A stretch of DNA of 64,000 nucleotides. Source: Sphingomonas oligoaromativorans (GTDB lineage Bacteria; Pseudomonadota; Alphaproteobacteria; Sphingomonadales; Sphingomonadaceae). The notes below the pieces were generated by a model that did no database searches, was not told where the DNA came from, and was given only the letters and a program-made list of their open reading frames with translations. Below, piece by piece: positions 24,932 to 32,984 of the stretch. Position numbers and translations under genes: made by a program. Position 1 is the stretch's first letter. Each line of letters begins with the position of its first letter. Location: positions 119,257 to 183,256 of the forward strand of contig NZ_JAASQK010000008.1 of assembly GCF_011762195.1 (NCBI RefSeq), given 5' to 3'.

Positions 24932-25422
24932 GCAGGATCGAAGAACCCGGCATCGACGAACGCAAGGTCGTCACCTTCACGCTGGGCAACCAGTTGTTCG
25001 GCATCGACATGCGCGCGATCGTCGAGATCCGCGAATGGGAGGAACCCACCCCGCTGCCCGGCGTGCCCCCCTATATCCTCGGCGTCACCAATCTGCGCGG
25101 CGCGGTCGTGCCTGTCGTCGGCCTCGCCGAGCGGCTGGGCTGGACGCCGAGCCCGATCCACGCGCGCTCCTGCGTGCTGGTGGCGCATGTCGGCGGCAAG
25201 CAGGCGGGCTTCCTCGTCGACGAGCTGGCCGACATCGTCGTCATCAACGGCGCCGACATCCAGCCCGCGCCCGATACCGGCGTCAACGAGAGCAACGTCG
25301 TCTCCGGCCTCGCGCGCATCGAGCGGCGCCAGCTCGGCAGCGAGGCGAACGACGCCATGGTGCTGCTGCTCGATCTCGACGCGATCAGCCTCGTCCGCCA
25401 GATCGCCGACATCGCCGCATGA
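24928..25422 (+). CDS. cheW: Chemotaxis coupling protein CheW
   Basis: A 164-residue adaptor linking receptors to CheA. The CheW fold is recognisable from TFTLGNQLFGIDMRAIVEIR, then LPGVPPYILGVTNLRGAVVP and VGLAERLG. Four-base overlaps with cheA and cheR place it in one translationally coupled chain. Confidence 0.94.
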   Translation: MSRIEEPGIDERKVVTFTLGNQLFGIDMRAIVEIREWEEPTPLPGVPPYILGVTNLRGAVVPVVGLAERLGWTPSPIHARSCVLVAHVGGKQAGFLVDELADIVVINGADIQPAPDTGVNESNVVSGLARIERRQLGSEANDAMVLLLDLDAISLVRQIADIAA

Positions 25423-26288
25423 TCGAGACGGCCGCCCCCGAAGCCTCTGCCTCCGCTCTGGCAGCGGGGGCGGCGCTCGACCCGGCCGAGTTCCGGGCGA
25501 TCGCGGCGATCCTGCACGAGGAGGCGCGCATCCGCCTGCCCGAGAGCAAGGTGACGCTCGTCCACTCGCGGCTGTCGCGGCGGCTGCGCGATCATGGGCT
25601 CGGCCATTTCCGGGACTATGTGGCGCTGGTCCGCCGCGACGCCGCCGAGCGCGCGGTGATGGTGGAGGCGCTCACCACCAACCACACCCATTTCTTCCGC
25701 GAGCAGCATCATTTCGACCATCTGCGCACCCATGTGCTGCCCACGCTCCGCCAGCGCGCGGAGGCGGGGCAGCCGGTGCGGATCTGGTCGGCCGGCTGCT
25801 CGACGGGCGAGGAGGTCTATTCGATCGCCATGACGCTCGCGGAGGCCGGCCCGGACACCGGCTGGCTCAGCCGGGGTCATGTGAAGCTGCTCGCCACCGA
25901 CATCGCGCCGCAGGCGGTCGCGGCGGTGGCGCGGGGCGTCTATGACGAGACGGCCGTCCGCCCGATCCCGCCCGCCCATCGCGCGCGCTGGCTGCACGCG
26001 GAGGGCGCGGAGCATCGCATCGCGGACGAACTGCGCGCGCTGGTGACGGCGCGGCCGCTCAACCTCTTCGCGGACTGGCCGATGCGCCAGCAGTACGACG
26101 CGATCTTCTGCCGCAACGTGATGATCTATTTCGACGACACCGCGAAGGCCGAGCTGGAGGCGCGCCTCGTCGGCCTGCTGCGACCCGGCGGCCATCTCTA
26201 TATCGGCCATTCGGAGCGGCTGATCGGCCCCGCCACCGCCGCGATGCGATCCGTCGCGCAGACCGCCTATGTGAAGGAGGCGGCATGA
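25419..26288 (+). CDS. cheR: Chemotaxis protein methyltransferase CheR
   Basis: A 289-residue S-adenosylmethionine-dependent methyltransferase that methylates receptor glutamates. It has an N-terminal helical domain (LVHSRLSRRLRDHG; ALTTNHTHFFREQHHFDHL) and the Rossmann domain with motif I as WSAGCSTGEEVYSIAM and YDAIFCRNVMIYFD later. The start overlaps cheW and the stop overlaps cheB. Confidence 0.94.
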   Translation: MIETAAPEASASALAAGAALDPAEFRAIAAILHEEARIRLPESKVTLVHSRLSRRLRDHGLGHFRDYVALVRRDAAERAVMVEALTTNHTHFFREQHHFDHLRTHVLPTLRQRAEAGQPVRIWSAGCSTGEEVYSIAMTLAEAGPDTGWLSRGHVKLLATDIAPQAVAAVARGVYDETAVRPIPPAHRARWLHAEGAEHRIADELRALVTARPLNLFADWPMRQQYDAIFCRNVMIYFDDTAKAELEARLVGLLRPGGHLYIGHSERLIGPATAAMRSVAQTAYVKEAA

Positions 26289-27325
26289 TCCCCGCCGCCG
26301 ATGCCCCCGTCCGCGTGCTGGTGGTGGACGACAGCGCCTCGATGCGCGCGATGCTGAACCGCATCCTCTCGGCCGATCCGGCGATCGAGGTGGTCGGCCT
26401 CGCGCCCGAGCCGCACGCCGCGCGCGCGATGATTAAGGAACTGAACCCCGACGTCGTCACCCTCGACGTCGAGATGCCGGGGATGGACGGCCTCTCCTTC
26501 CTTGAGAAGATCATGCGGCTCAGGCCCATGCCGGTCGTGATGTGCTCGACGCTCACCGCGCGCGGCGCCGAGGTGACGATCGAGGCGCTGCGGCTGGGCG
26601 CGGTCGACTGCATCGCCAAGCCGACCGGAAACCCGCTGGAGATCGCGCAGGACGGCGCGCTGCTGCGCAGGATGGTGAAGGCGGCCGCCCGCGCCACCGT
26701 CCGTCCGGGGCCATCGCCGGTGACCCCGGTGGCCGCCGCGCCGGCCGGCGCCTGGCGCGATACGGTGATCGCCATCGGCGCATCCACCGGCGGGGTGGAG
26801 GCGCTCTTCTCGCTGATCCACGCATTGCCCGCCGATTGCCCGCCGGTGCTGGTGGTGCAGCACATGCCCGCCGCCTTCACGCGCGGCTTCGCGGCACGGC
26901 TGGATCGTGACGCGCACGTCACGGTCATCGAACCGGCCGATCGCACGCCGTTGCGGCGCGGAACCGTCTATATTGCTCCTGGGGGGGCTACCCACATGGA
27001 ACTGTCCGGCGGCATCGCCGGCCATATCCGGCTGCGGGCGGCGGAGCCGGTCAGCGGCCACCGGCCGTCGGTCGACGCGCTGTTCCGCTCGGTGGCGCCG
27101 CTCGGCGCGGCGGCGGTGGGCGTGATCCTCACCGGCATGGGCCAGGACGGCGCCGAGGGGCTGCTGGAGATGCGCCGCGCCGGCGCCCGCACGTTCGGCC
27201 AGAACGAGGCGAGCTGCGTGGTCTACGGGATGCCGCGCGCGGCCTTCGAGCTGGGCGGGGTCGAACGCGAACTGAGCCTGTCCGCATTGCCCGAGGCGAT
27301 CCTCGCGGCATGTCGGACGCACTAG
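26285..27325 (+). CDS. cheB: Chemotaxis methylesterase/deamidase CheB
   Basis: A 346-residue receptor methylesterase. The receiver domain (1-125) has phospho-acceptor Asp61 (VVTLDVEMPGMDG). The catalytic domain shows the Ser motif IAIGASTGGVEAL, the His motif VVQHMPAAFTRGFAARL and the Asp motif ILTGMGQDGAEGL. A run of seven G's at 26981-26987 lies within the frame. It overlaps cheR by four bases. Confidence 0.95.
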   Translation: MIPAADAPVRVLVVDDSASMRAMLNRILSADPAIEVVGLAPEPHAARAMIKELNPDVVTLDVEMPGMDGLSFLEKIMRLRPMPVVMCSTLTARGAEVTIEALRLGAVDCIAKPTGNPLEIAQDGALLRRMVKAAARATVRPGPSPVTPVAAAPAGAWRDTVIAIGASTGGVEALFSLIHALPADCPPVLVVQHMPAAFTRGFAARLDRDAHVTVIEPADRTPLRRGTVYIAPGGATHMELSGGIAGHIRLRAAEPVSGHRPSVDALFRSVAPLGAAAVGVILTGMGQDGAEGLLEMRRAGARTFGQNEASCVVYGMPRAAFELGGVERELSLSALPEAILAACRTH

Positions 27326-27343
27326 GATTTTTGGGAGCAAGTC

Positions 27344-27733
27344 ATGCCGGCAGCGTCAGCAATACGGGTCATGGTCGTGGACGACCAGACGAGCATGAGG
27401 GCGATGATCCGCCGCACGCTCCAGGATCTGGGGTTCAAGGATGTCCGCGACAAGGCCGGCGCCGCCGAGGCGCTGGCGGCGATCAAGTCGGATCGCGTGC
27501 ATCTGGTGATCTCGGACTACAACATGCCCGACATGGACGGGCTCCAGTTCCTGGAGGCCGTGCGCGCGGACCCGGTGATCGGCAAGACCGTCTTCATCAT
27601 GCTGACCGGCTCGGCCGATCGCGAGGTGGTGCAGAAAGCCGCCGCGCTCGGCGTGAACAATTATGTGGTGAAGCCCTTCGCCCCCGCCGCGCTCAAGGAG
27701 AAGATCGAGCGCGTGTTCGGCGAGCTGAACTGA
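27344..27733 (+). CDS. cheY: Chemotaxis response regulator CheY (second copy)
   Basis: A 129-residue receiver protein, closer to classical CheY than the first copy: VDDQTSMRAMIRR, Asp58 in LVISDYNMPDMDG, Thr in IMLTGSADR and Lys in VVKPF. It lies 18 bases after cheB and five before cheD. Two CheY proteins in one operon suggest that one drives the switch and the other acts as a phosphate sink; which does which cannot be told from sequence. Confidence 0.93.
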   Translation: MPAASAIRVMVVDDQTSMRAMIRRTLQDLGFKDVRDKAGAAEALAAIKSDRVHLVISDYNMPDMDGLQFLEAVRADPVIGKTVFIMLTGSADREVVQKAAALGVNNYVVKPFAPAALKEKIERVFGELN

Positions 27734-27737
27734 TCCC

Positions 27738-28250
27738 ATGCGCCGCATCCCCATCGTCCAGGGCGAACACAGGGTCGTCGCCGAGCCGGGCGTGATTATC
27801 TCGACGCTTCTGGGCTCCTGCGTGGCCGTGTGCCTTCAGGATCCGCAGACGCGGATCGGGGGGATGAACCATTTCCTGCTCGCCGAGCCCGGCGAGGAGG
27901 TGCCGCCCGCCGGGCAGCAGCGCTATGGCATCCACGCGATGGAGCTGCTCATCAACGCGATGATGCAGGCGGGCGCGTCGCGCGGCCGGCTGCGCGCGCA
28001 TCTCTATGGCGGCGCCAACATCATCGCGGGGCTCGGCCGGATCGGCAGCAGCAACGCCGCCTTCGCGCGCCAGTTCATGGCCGCCGAAGGGATCGAGATC
28101 GGCCGCTGCGAGCTGGAGGGCACCCACGCCCGCAAGGTGGAGTTCATGCCCTACGAAGGGCGGGTGCGCTCCACCCTGGTCGACCGGGCGCCGCCGCTGC
28201 GCGCGCTGCACGCGCCGGGTGAGGCGGGCGGCGATGTCGAGCTGTTCTGA
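27738..28250 (+). CDS. cheD: Chemoreceptor glutamine deamidase CheD
   Basis: A 170-residue deamidase that modifies chemoreceptors. It contains the family triad region: catalytic Cys in TLLGSCVAVCLQDP, His in GGMNHFLLAEPG, and the following LRAHLYGGANII segment. It follows cheY by four bases. Pairing with CheC is common in other bacteria, but no cheC is present here. Confidence 0.93.
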   Translation: MRRIPIVQGEHRVVAEPGVIISTLLGSCVAVCLQDPQTRIGGMNHFLLAEPGEEVPPAGQQRYGIHAMELLINAMMQAGASRGRLRAHLYGGANIIAGLGRIGSSNAAFARQFMAAEGIEIGRCELEGTHARKVEFMPYEGRVRSTLVDRAPPLRALHAPGEAGGDVELF

Positions 28251-28275
28251 TATGGCCGGAAACGAAGGAATGGGG

Positions 28276-28572
28276 ATGATCGACGAACGGACCGGCCCCG
28301 CGCACGGCCCCCTGTGCGCGGCGATCGCCACCGAGATCCGGGACATGCGCGCCCTGATCGACGGCCTCGCCACGCTGCTGGCGGCCGACGCGCGCTTCGC
28401 CATGGAATATCTGGAGCAGTTCCAGCTCTTCGACCTGCTCGCCCAGCGCGCCGACGAGAGCGCCGCCGTGCTCGACCGGATCGCCGCCGGCCAGTCCGCC
28501 GCCGAGGCCGTCGCCCCGGTGCGGCTCACCGCCGTGCAGACCCGGCTCAGCGCCGCCCTTGCGGAGGTTTGA
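28276..28572 (+). CDS. Unknown small helical protein between cheD and motB
   Basis: A 98-residue, probably all-helical soluble protein (IRDMRALIDGLATLLAAD; LDRIAAGQSAAEAV). I recognise no family. The ATG at 28276 was chosen because AAGGA stands six bases before it; an upstream in-frame ATG at 28252, right after the cheD stop, would add eight residues but has no clear ribosome-binding site. It is part of the chemotaxis operon by spacing on both sides. Confidence 0.6.
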   Translation: MIDERTGPAHGPLCAAIATEIRDMRALIDGLATLLAADARFAMEYLEQFQLFDLLAQRADESAAVLDRIAAGQSAAEAVAPVRLTAVQTRLSAALAEV

Positions 28573-28576
28573 CGGG

Positions 28577-29434
28577 ATGGCCCGGTTCGACAGCGAGGAC
28601 AGCGCGCCCGTCATCATCCGCCGCCGCCGCAAGAAGCAGCACGCCGTCCATCATGGCGGCGCGTGGAAGGTCGCCTATGCCGATTTCGTGACGGCGATGA
28701 TGGCCTTCTTCATGCTGCTCTGGCTGCTCTCCAACCCGGACAAGACGCGGCTGAAGGGGCTGGCCGAATATTTCTCGCCCGCCACCACCAACTCCACTCC
28801 GGCCGTGCTCACCACAGAGTCCGGCCCGCAGCCCGGCCTTGGCGGCCATACCCGCCGCGCACAGGCCAACGACAAGGATCCGGTCGGCGAGCCCTCCGCC
28901 GAGGCGGGGGCCAAGGGTGCGGCGCGCGGCGGCACCGCCGACATCCCCGATTCCGCGCTGCGCGTCTTCGCCGACGAGATGCTGGTCGCGCTCGAGGCCC
29001 AGCCCGACAGCCAGCATAATGTGCAGATCAAGCCCGATCGCGACGGCGTGCGGATCAACCTCGTCGATTCCGCCCACCGCACCATGTTCGTGGGCACGAC
29101 GGCCACGCTCAACGACTATGCCCGCGCGCTGCTCGGCCGGATCGCGAGGAAGCTCGTCAAGTCGGACGCGCAGATCGCGATCGAGGGCCATACCGATTCC
29201 ATCGGCGGCCAGAGCGACGCCAACTGGCGCCTGTCCGGCGAGCGGGCGCTGGCCGCGCGCTCGGCGATGATCGCCGCCGGCCTCCCCGCCGACCATTTCA
29301 CCGCGGTCACCGCCAAGGCGGGCACCGAGCCGATCTACACCGATCAGCCCGAGCGCCCGGAAAACCGCCGCATCACCATCGTCGTCATGGCCGCGCCGCC
29401 CGCGCTGCCGCGCGACGCGAGCTTCCAGTTCTAG
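28577..29434 (+). CDS. motB: Flagellar motor stator protein MotB
   Basis: A 285-residue stator subunit that anchors the motor to peptidoglycan. A basic N terminus (RRRRKKQHAVHHGG) precedes the single membrane segment with the ion-carrying Asp36 (AYADFVTAMMAFFMLLWLL). A linker leads to an OmpA-like domain at about 140-270 (IAIEGHTDSIGGQSDANWRL followed by SGERA). It starts at ATG 28577 after TGACGGG. Confidence 0.94.
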   Translation: MARFDSEDSAPVIIRRRRKKQHAVHHGGAWKVAYADFVTAMMAFFMLLWLLSNPDKTRLKGLAEYFSPATTNSTPAVLTTESGPQPGLGGHTRRAQANDKDPVGEPSAEAGAKGAARGGTADIPDSALRVFADEMLVALEAQPDSQHNVQIKPDRDGVRINLVDSAHRTMFVGTTATLNDYARALLGRIARKLVKSDAQIAIEGHTDSIGGQSDANWRLSGERALAARSAMIAAGLPADHFTAVTAKAGTEPIYTDQPERPENRRITIVVMAAPPALPRDASFQF

Positions 29435-29450
29435 GCCGGGGACAGAGACG

Positions 29451-29876
29451 ATGAAGAAAGCCCTGCTCTCCGCGCTGATCCTGATCGCGGGCCTCGGCAC
29501 CGGCGGCGCCGGCGCGTTTGCCACCAGCCTGGTGATGGCGGACCGGCACGCGCAGGCCGAACGGGACACCCGCTTCGTGTCGACAGGCCCGATCATCGCC
29601 CCGCTCGTCTTCGCGGACGGGCGCCTCTCGGGCTATGTGACGTTCGAGGGCCAGATCGAGGTATCGAGCGAACAGGCCGAAAAGATCCGCAGGGAGCTGC
29701 CGCTTCTGCTCGACGCGGTGAACATGCGCACCTATCGTACCCCCATGGCCAGTGGGCCGGATGGATTGGTGCCGGGTGTCGATGCCTTCCGTCGGGTGTT
29801 GCTCGACGCGGCGGTGCAGACGTTCGGACGCGAGACGGTGCGCCGCGCGATCGTCACCCAGGCGACGCCGGCCTGA
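29451..29876 (+). CDS. FliL-like single-pass periplasmic protein, paralogue 2
   Basis: A 141-residue protein with an N-terminal membrane anchor (LLSALILIAGLGTGGAGAF). Its periplasmic domain reads FVSTGPIIAPLVFADGRLSG, then IRRELPLLLDAVNMR and RRAIVTQATPA. The spacing of FVS, a Gly-containing strand, the R-x3-P-x-L helix and the closing strand parallels the protein at 3320-3721 and, more loosely, FliL. It lies 16 bases after motB, so a stator-related role is a reasonable inference. Confidence 0.7.
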   Translation: MKKALLSALILIAGLGTGGAGAFATSLVMADRHAQAERDTRFVSTGPIIAPLVFADGRLSGYVTFEGQIEVSSEQAEKIRRELPLLLDAVNMRTYRTPMASGPDGLVPGVDAFRRVLLDAAVQTFGRETVRRAIVTQATPA

Positions 29877-29920
29877 GGCGCGGGCCTGAGACACGAGATC
29901 GAGCCATGCAGGAAGAGGCC

Positions 29921-30556
29921 ATGCCCACACGACCCTCCCCTTCCGCTCCCCGGCGCGGGCAGGAGCGGCGCGATCCGCGCACGCTGACGCTGCTGCTCGT
30001 CGGCCGGATCGTCGGCGAGCGGACGGACGGCCTCTGCCGCGTCCGCAACATCTCCGCCGGCGGGCTGATGGCCGAGGTGTTCACCCGGTTCGAGACCGGC
30101 GACGCCGTGCAGATCGAACTGCGCAACGGCCGGTCCGTTTCGGGCAGGGTGCGCTGGACGAAGGAGGGCGGCATCGGCGTCCAGTTCGACGAGCGGGTGG
30201 AGGATCTCCGCCAGATCCTCGCCGAGCCCCGGCCCGCGCCGCGACGGACGGACATCCAACAGGTCCGCGCGCCGCGCCTCGTCACCGATTGCAGCGCCGA
30301 CATCCAGCGCGACGGCCATCATCATCACGCCGTCGTCGCCAACCTGTCGCAGCGCGGCGCGCGGCTCGTCACCGTCACGCCGCTGGAGCCCGACCAGCTT
30401 CTGACGCTCGCCATCGCCGGCCTGCCGCCGGTGTCGGCCGCCGTGCGCTGGGCGAAGGATGGCGAGGCGGGGCTGAGCTTCCTCACCCCGCTCGCCTTCG
30501 CCACCCTCGCGCGCTGGCTGGACGATCCGGCGCTCCGCTACAACCGGCGCGGCTGA
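29921..30556 (+). CDS. Tandem PilZ-domain protein
   Basis: A 211-residue protein with two PilZ-like domains. The first has the c-di-GMP-binding signature RRDPR (residues 16-20) and NISAGG (43-48). The second, from about residue 105, has NLSQRGARL but no obvious RxxxR, so it may be non-binding. ATG 29921 was chosen because AGGAAGAGG precedes it; ATG 29906 is an alternative. It is last in the motA-che-motB operon, where it could couple c-di-GMP level to motor behaviour in the manner of YcgR. That role is inferred. Confidence 0.85.
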   Translation: MPTRPSPSAPRRGQERRDPRTLTLLLVGRIVGERTDGLCRVRNISAGGLMAEVFTRFETGDAVQIELRNGRSVSGRVRWTKEGGIGVQFDERVEDLRQILAEPRPAPRRTDIQQVRAPRLVTDCSADIQRDGHHHHAVVANLSQRGARLVTVTPLEPDQLLTLAIAGLPPVSAAVRWAKDGEAGLSFLTPLAFATLARWLDDPALRYNRRG

Positions 30557-30565
30557 GCCGGGGGA

Positions 30566-31321
30566 TCAGCCCGGCCCGCCGAAGCTCTTGATGAGCGATC
30601 CCGCGACCAGCGCCCAGCCGTCGACCAGCACGAAGAAGATGATCTTCATCGGCAGCGAGATCGTCGCCGGGGGCAGCATCATCATGCCCATCGCCATCAG
30701 CACCGCCGAGACCGCGATGTCGATCACGAGGAAGGGCAGCAGCAACAGGAAGCCGATCTCGAACGAGCGGCGCAGCTCCGAGATCATGAAGGCCGGAATC
30801 ACCGTCGAGATCGGCAGGTTCGCGCGCGCCACCGGCGGCTTGCCGGAGAGGCGGACGAACAGGCTGAGATCGTCGTCGCGGACATGCTTCAGCATGAAGT
30901 CCTCGAACGGCCGCGAGGCCCGGTCGAAGAGCTGCGCCTCGGTCAGCCGCCCCTGGTTATAGGGCACCACCCCCTGCCGCCACGCGGCATCGAAGGTCGG
31001 CCCCATCACGAAGAAGGACAGGAACATCGCGAGACTGATGACCACCGGGTTCGGCGGCACGCCCTGCGCGCCCAGCCCCGAGCGCAGCAGCGACAGCGCC
31101 ACGACGATGCGCGTGAAGGAGGTGACGGTCATCAGGATGCCGGGCGCGAGGCTCAGCACCGTCAGCGTCAGCACGAGCTGGATCGCCCGGCCGGACAGCG
31201 CCCCCGGCCCGAGATTGGCGGTGAGGTTCTGCCCATTGGCGGCGATGCTCTGGGCGATCGCCGGTTCGGCCGCCAGCAGCAGCGCGGGCAGGAGGATCAA
31301 CGGAATGAGCGCCTTACGCAT
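30566..31321 (-). CDS. fliP: Flagellar type III export protein FliP
   Basis: A 251-residue export-gate membrane protein. A signal peptide (ALIPLILLPALLLAAEPAIA) is followed by four membrane segments and the conserved motifs LAPGILMTVTSFTRIVVALS, PPNPVVISLAMFLSFFVMGP and MISELRRSFEIGFLLLLPF. The start overlaps fliO by eight bases; the gene runs convergent to the PilZ gene with a 9-base gap. Confidence 0.95.
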   Translation of the reverse strand: MRKALIPLILLPALLLAAEPAIAQSIAANGQNLTANLGPGALSGRAIQLVLTLTVLSLAPGILMTVTSFTRIVVALSLLRSGLGAQGVPPNPVVISLAMFLSFFVMGPTFDAAWRQGVVPYNQGRLTEAQLFDRASRPFEDFMLKHVRDDDLSLFVRLSGKPPVARANLPISTVIPAFMISELRRSFEIGFLLLLPFLVIDIAVSAVLMAMGMMMLPPATISLPMKIIFFVLVDGWALVAGSLIKSFGGPG

Positions 31322-31610
31322 CAGCGAGGCTCCTCGAAGAAGACGGAGACGAGGCGGCGTCGAGCAGCAGCAGGCCTTCGGGGGCGATCAGCACGGTATG
31401 CTCGCGGTCGCCGGCGCGGATCAGCGCCACCGAGCGCCGCCCGTCGAGCGCGAGCCGCTCGATCACCGCGAGCCGACGCTCCTGCGGCCCGCCAAGGAAG
31501 CGCGACGGCAGGCGGATGTCGTAGCGGCGCACCGCCCATAGCGCGCCGCCCAGCATTCCGAGTACGATGCCGAGCGCCCCCAGCGTGCGCAGCACGGAGA
31601 GGATGTCCAT
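31314..31610 (-). CDS. fliO: Flagellar biosynthesis protein FliO
   Basis: A 98-residue protein with one N-terminal membrane segment (GALGIVLGMLGGALWAV) and a small cytoplasmic domain with strands RLAVIERLALDGRRSVALI and HTVLIAPEGLLLLD, the FliO pattern. It assists FliP complex assembly. It is wedged between fliN and fliP with overlaps at both ends. Confidence 0.88.
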   Translation of the reverse strand: MDILSVLRTLGALGIVLGMLGGALWAVRRYDIRLPSRFLGGPQERRLAVIERLALDGRRSVALIRAGDREHTVLIAPEGLLLLDAASSPSSSRSLADA

Positions 31611-31843
31611 CAGGGCGCCTTTCGGATGATCTCGGTGATCTCCAGCGACATGCGCTCATTCTCGACGAGGATGCGCCCCTGCGCGACCAGTTCGTCATTC
31701 ACATAGACGAGCGTGGGATCGTCATGCCCGCAATCGAGCGGGATCATCGCGCCACGGCTCATCTTCAGCACCTGCCGGATCGGCACATGGGTCGATCCCA
31801 GCACGATCGACAGATCGATCGGTATTCCCTCGAGCACGGACAT
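31610..31843 (-). CDS. fliN: Flagellar motor switch protein FliN
   Basis: A short 77-residue FliN consisting only of the SpoA domain: GIPIDLSIVLGSTHVPIRQV, MIPLDC, VYVNDELVAQGRILVENERM and a C-terminal EITEIIRKAP. It completes the C ring together with FliM. It is first in the fliN-fliO-fliP unit, with a TCCTATAAC element 22 bases upstream. Confidence 0.93.
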   Translation of the reverse strand: MSVLEGIPIDLSIVLGSTHVPIRQVLKMSRGAMIPLDCGHDDPTLVYVNDELVAQGRILVENERMSLEITEIIRKAP

Positions 31844-31864
31844 GCGGCTCTCCTTCCGGGATTT

Positions 31865-31873
31865 GTTATAGGA
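31865..31873 (-). promoter_or_regulatory. TCCTATAAC element upstream of fliN
   Basis: On the minus strand TCCTATAAC lies 22 bases before the fliN start codon, back-to-back with the flgC element. Confidence 0.5.
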
Positions 31874-31910
31874 ATAAATTTCCGGGATCTACCGAGACCC
31901 GGCAAGAAAT

Positions 31911-31919
31911 GCCTATAAG
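31911..31919 (+). promoter_or_regulatory. GCCTATAAG element upstream of flgC
   Basis: GCCTATAAG lies 62 bases before the flgC start codon, in the divergent fliN-flgC gap. Confidence 0.45.
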
Positions 31920-31980
31920 GAAATGCCGGGAGGACGGGGCGGCACCGCACGCGCCCAGGGGCCGGCAGCGAGGAGGATTC

Positions 31981-32388
31981 ATGGATCTCAAGACGTCGAT
32001 CGGCGTCTCCGCATCGGGCCTGCGCGCGCAGTCGCTTCGGATGCGCATCATCGCCGAAAACCTCGCCAACGCGGATTCGGTGGCCAAGACGCCGGGCGGC
32101 AATCCCTATCGCCGCCGCGTCGCCACCTTCCAGGCCGAGGTCGACAAGGCCACCGGCGGCACGATGGTGAAGGTGGATTCCATCGTCGGCGACAAGTCCG
32201 ACTTCAACCGCATCTACCAGCCCGGAAACCCGGCGGCGGATGCATCGGGCTATGTGCTCCAGCCCAATGTGAACAACCTGATCGAGACGGCCGACATGAA
32301 GGCCGCCCAGCGCTCCTACGAAGCCAATCTCAACGCGATCGAGTCCGCGCGCGACATGACGATGCGCACGCTCGATCTCATCAAGTGA
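31981..32388 (+). CDS. flgC: Flagellar basal-body rod protein FlgC
   Basis: A proximal-rod protein of 135 residues. The N terminus SIGVSASGLRAQSLRMRIIA followed by ENLANADSV, the PYRRRVATF segment, and the C terminus NLIETADMKAAQRSYEANLN are the FlgC hallmarks. The ATG follows GGAGGATTC. Its usual partner flgB is not next to it and must be elsewhere. Confidence 0.94.
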   Translation: MDLKTSIGVSASGLRAQSLRMRIIAENLANADSVAKTPGGNPYRRRVATFQAEVDKATGGTMVKVDSIVGDKSDFNRIYQPGNPAADASGYVLQPNVNNLIETADMKAAQRSYEANLNAIESARDMTMRTLDLIK

Positions 32389-32399
32389 AGGGACACGCC

Positions 32400-32708
32400 A
32401 TGTCGATCAGCAGCCTCGACGCCGCCTCCGCCTATAATCGCGTGCTCAGCGCGGCGCCGGCCACCTCCTCCACGCCGGACGACGGCGCCGCCGCCAGCTT
32501 CGGCGGCATGGTCGAAAGCCTCGTCGGCGAAGCTTCGGGCTCGCTGCGCCAGGCCGAGACGGCGAGCGCGAAGCAGGTCGCCGGCAAGGGCGATCTGGTC
32601 GACGTCGTCACCGCGATCGGTGCGGCGGAGACGGCGCTCAACACCGTCGTCGCGGTGCGCGACCGGGTGGTGAGCGCCTACACCGAAATCATGCACATGC
32701 AGATCTGA
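32400..32708 (+). CDS. fliE: Flagellar hook-basal body protein FliE
   Basis: A 102-residue protein that links the MS ring to the rod. It contains the FliE pattern AASFGGMVESLVGEA, VDVVTAIGAAETALNTVVAV and RDRVVSAYTEIMHMQI at the C terminus. It follows flgC by 11 bases and precedes fliQ by five. Confidence 0.9.
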   Translation: MSISSLDAASAYNRVLSAAPATSSTPDDGAAASFGGMVESLVGEASGSLRQAETASAKQVAGKGDLVDVVTAIGAAETALNTVVAVRDRVVSAYTEIMHMQI

Positions 32709-32713
32709 CGGCG

Positions 32714-32977
32714 ATGGACGCCTTCCAGGCCGCCGAGTTCGCCAAGGCGTCGCTGGTGCTGACGCTCACGCTGGCCGGCCCGATGCTGCTCGCGTCGCTG
32801 GTGGTGGGCGTCGCCGTCGGCCTGTTCCAGGCGCTGACGCAGGTGCAGGAGAGCACGCTCACCTTCGTGCCCAAGATCGTCGCGATCGGGGTGGTGCTGC
32901 TGCTCTGCCTGCCGCTGATGGGGCACGCGCTTTCCACCTTCATGGCGCGCGTGGCCGACGCGATCATCGCGGGCTGA
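32714..32977 (+). CDS. fliQ: Flagellar type III export protein FliQ
   Basis: An 87-residue export-gate component with two membrane helices (LVLTLTLAGPMLLASLVVG; ILTFVPKIVAIGVVLLL region) separated by the conserved GLFQALTQVQESTLTFVPK. It is directly followed by fliR. Confidence 0.95.
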   Translation: MDAFQAAEFAKASLVLTLTLAGPMLLASLVVGVAVGLFQALTQVQESTLTFVPKIVAIGVVLLLCLPLMGHALSTFMARVADAIIAG

Positions 32978-32984
32978 GCCAGCC

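Noticed and set aside
32435..32443. A CCTATAAT match inside fliE
   Set aside because: It lies within coding sequence with no gene start at a suitable distance; probably chance.
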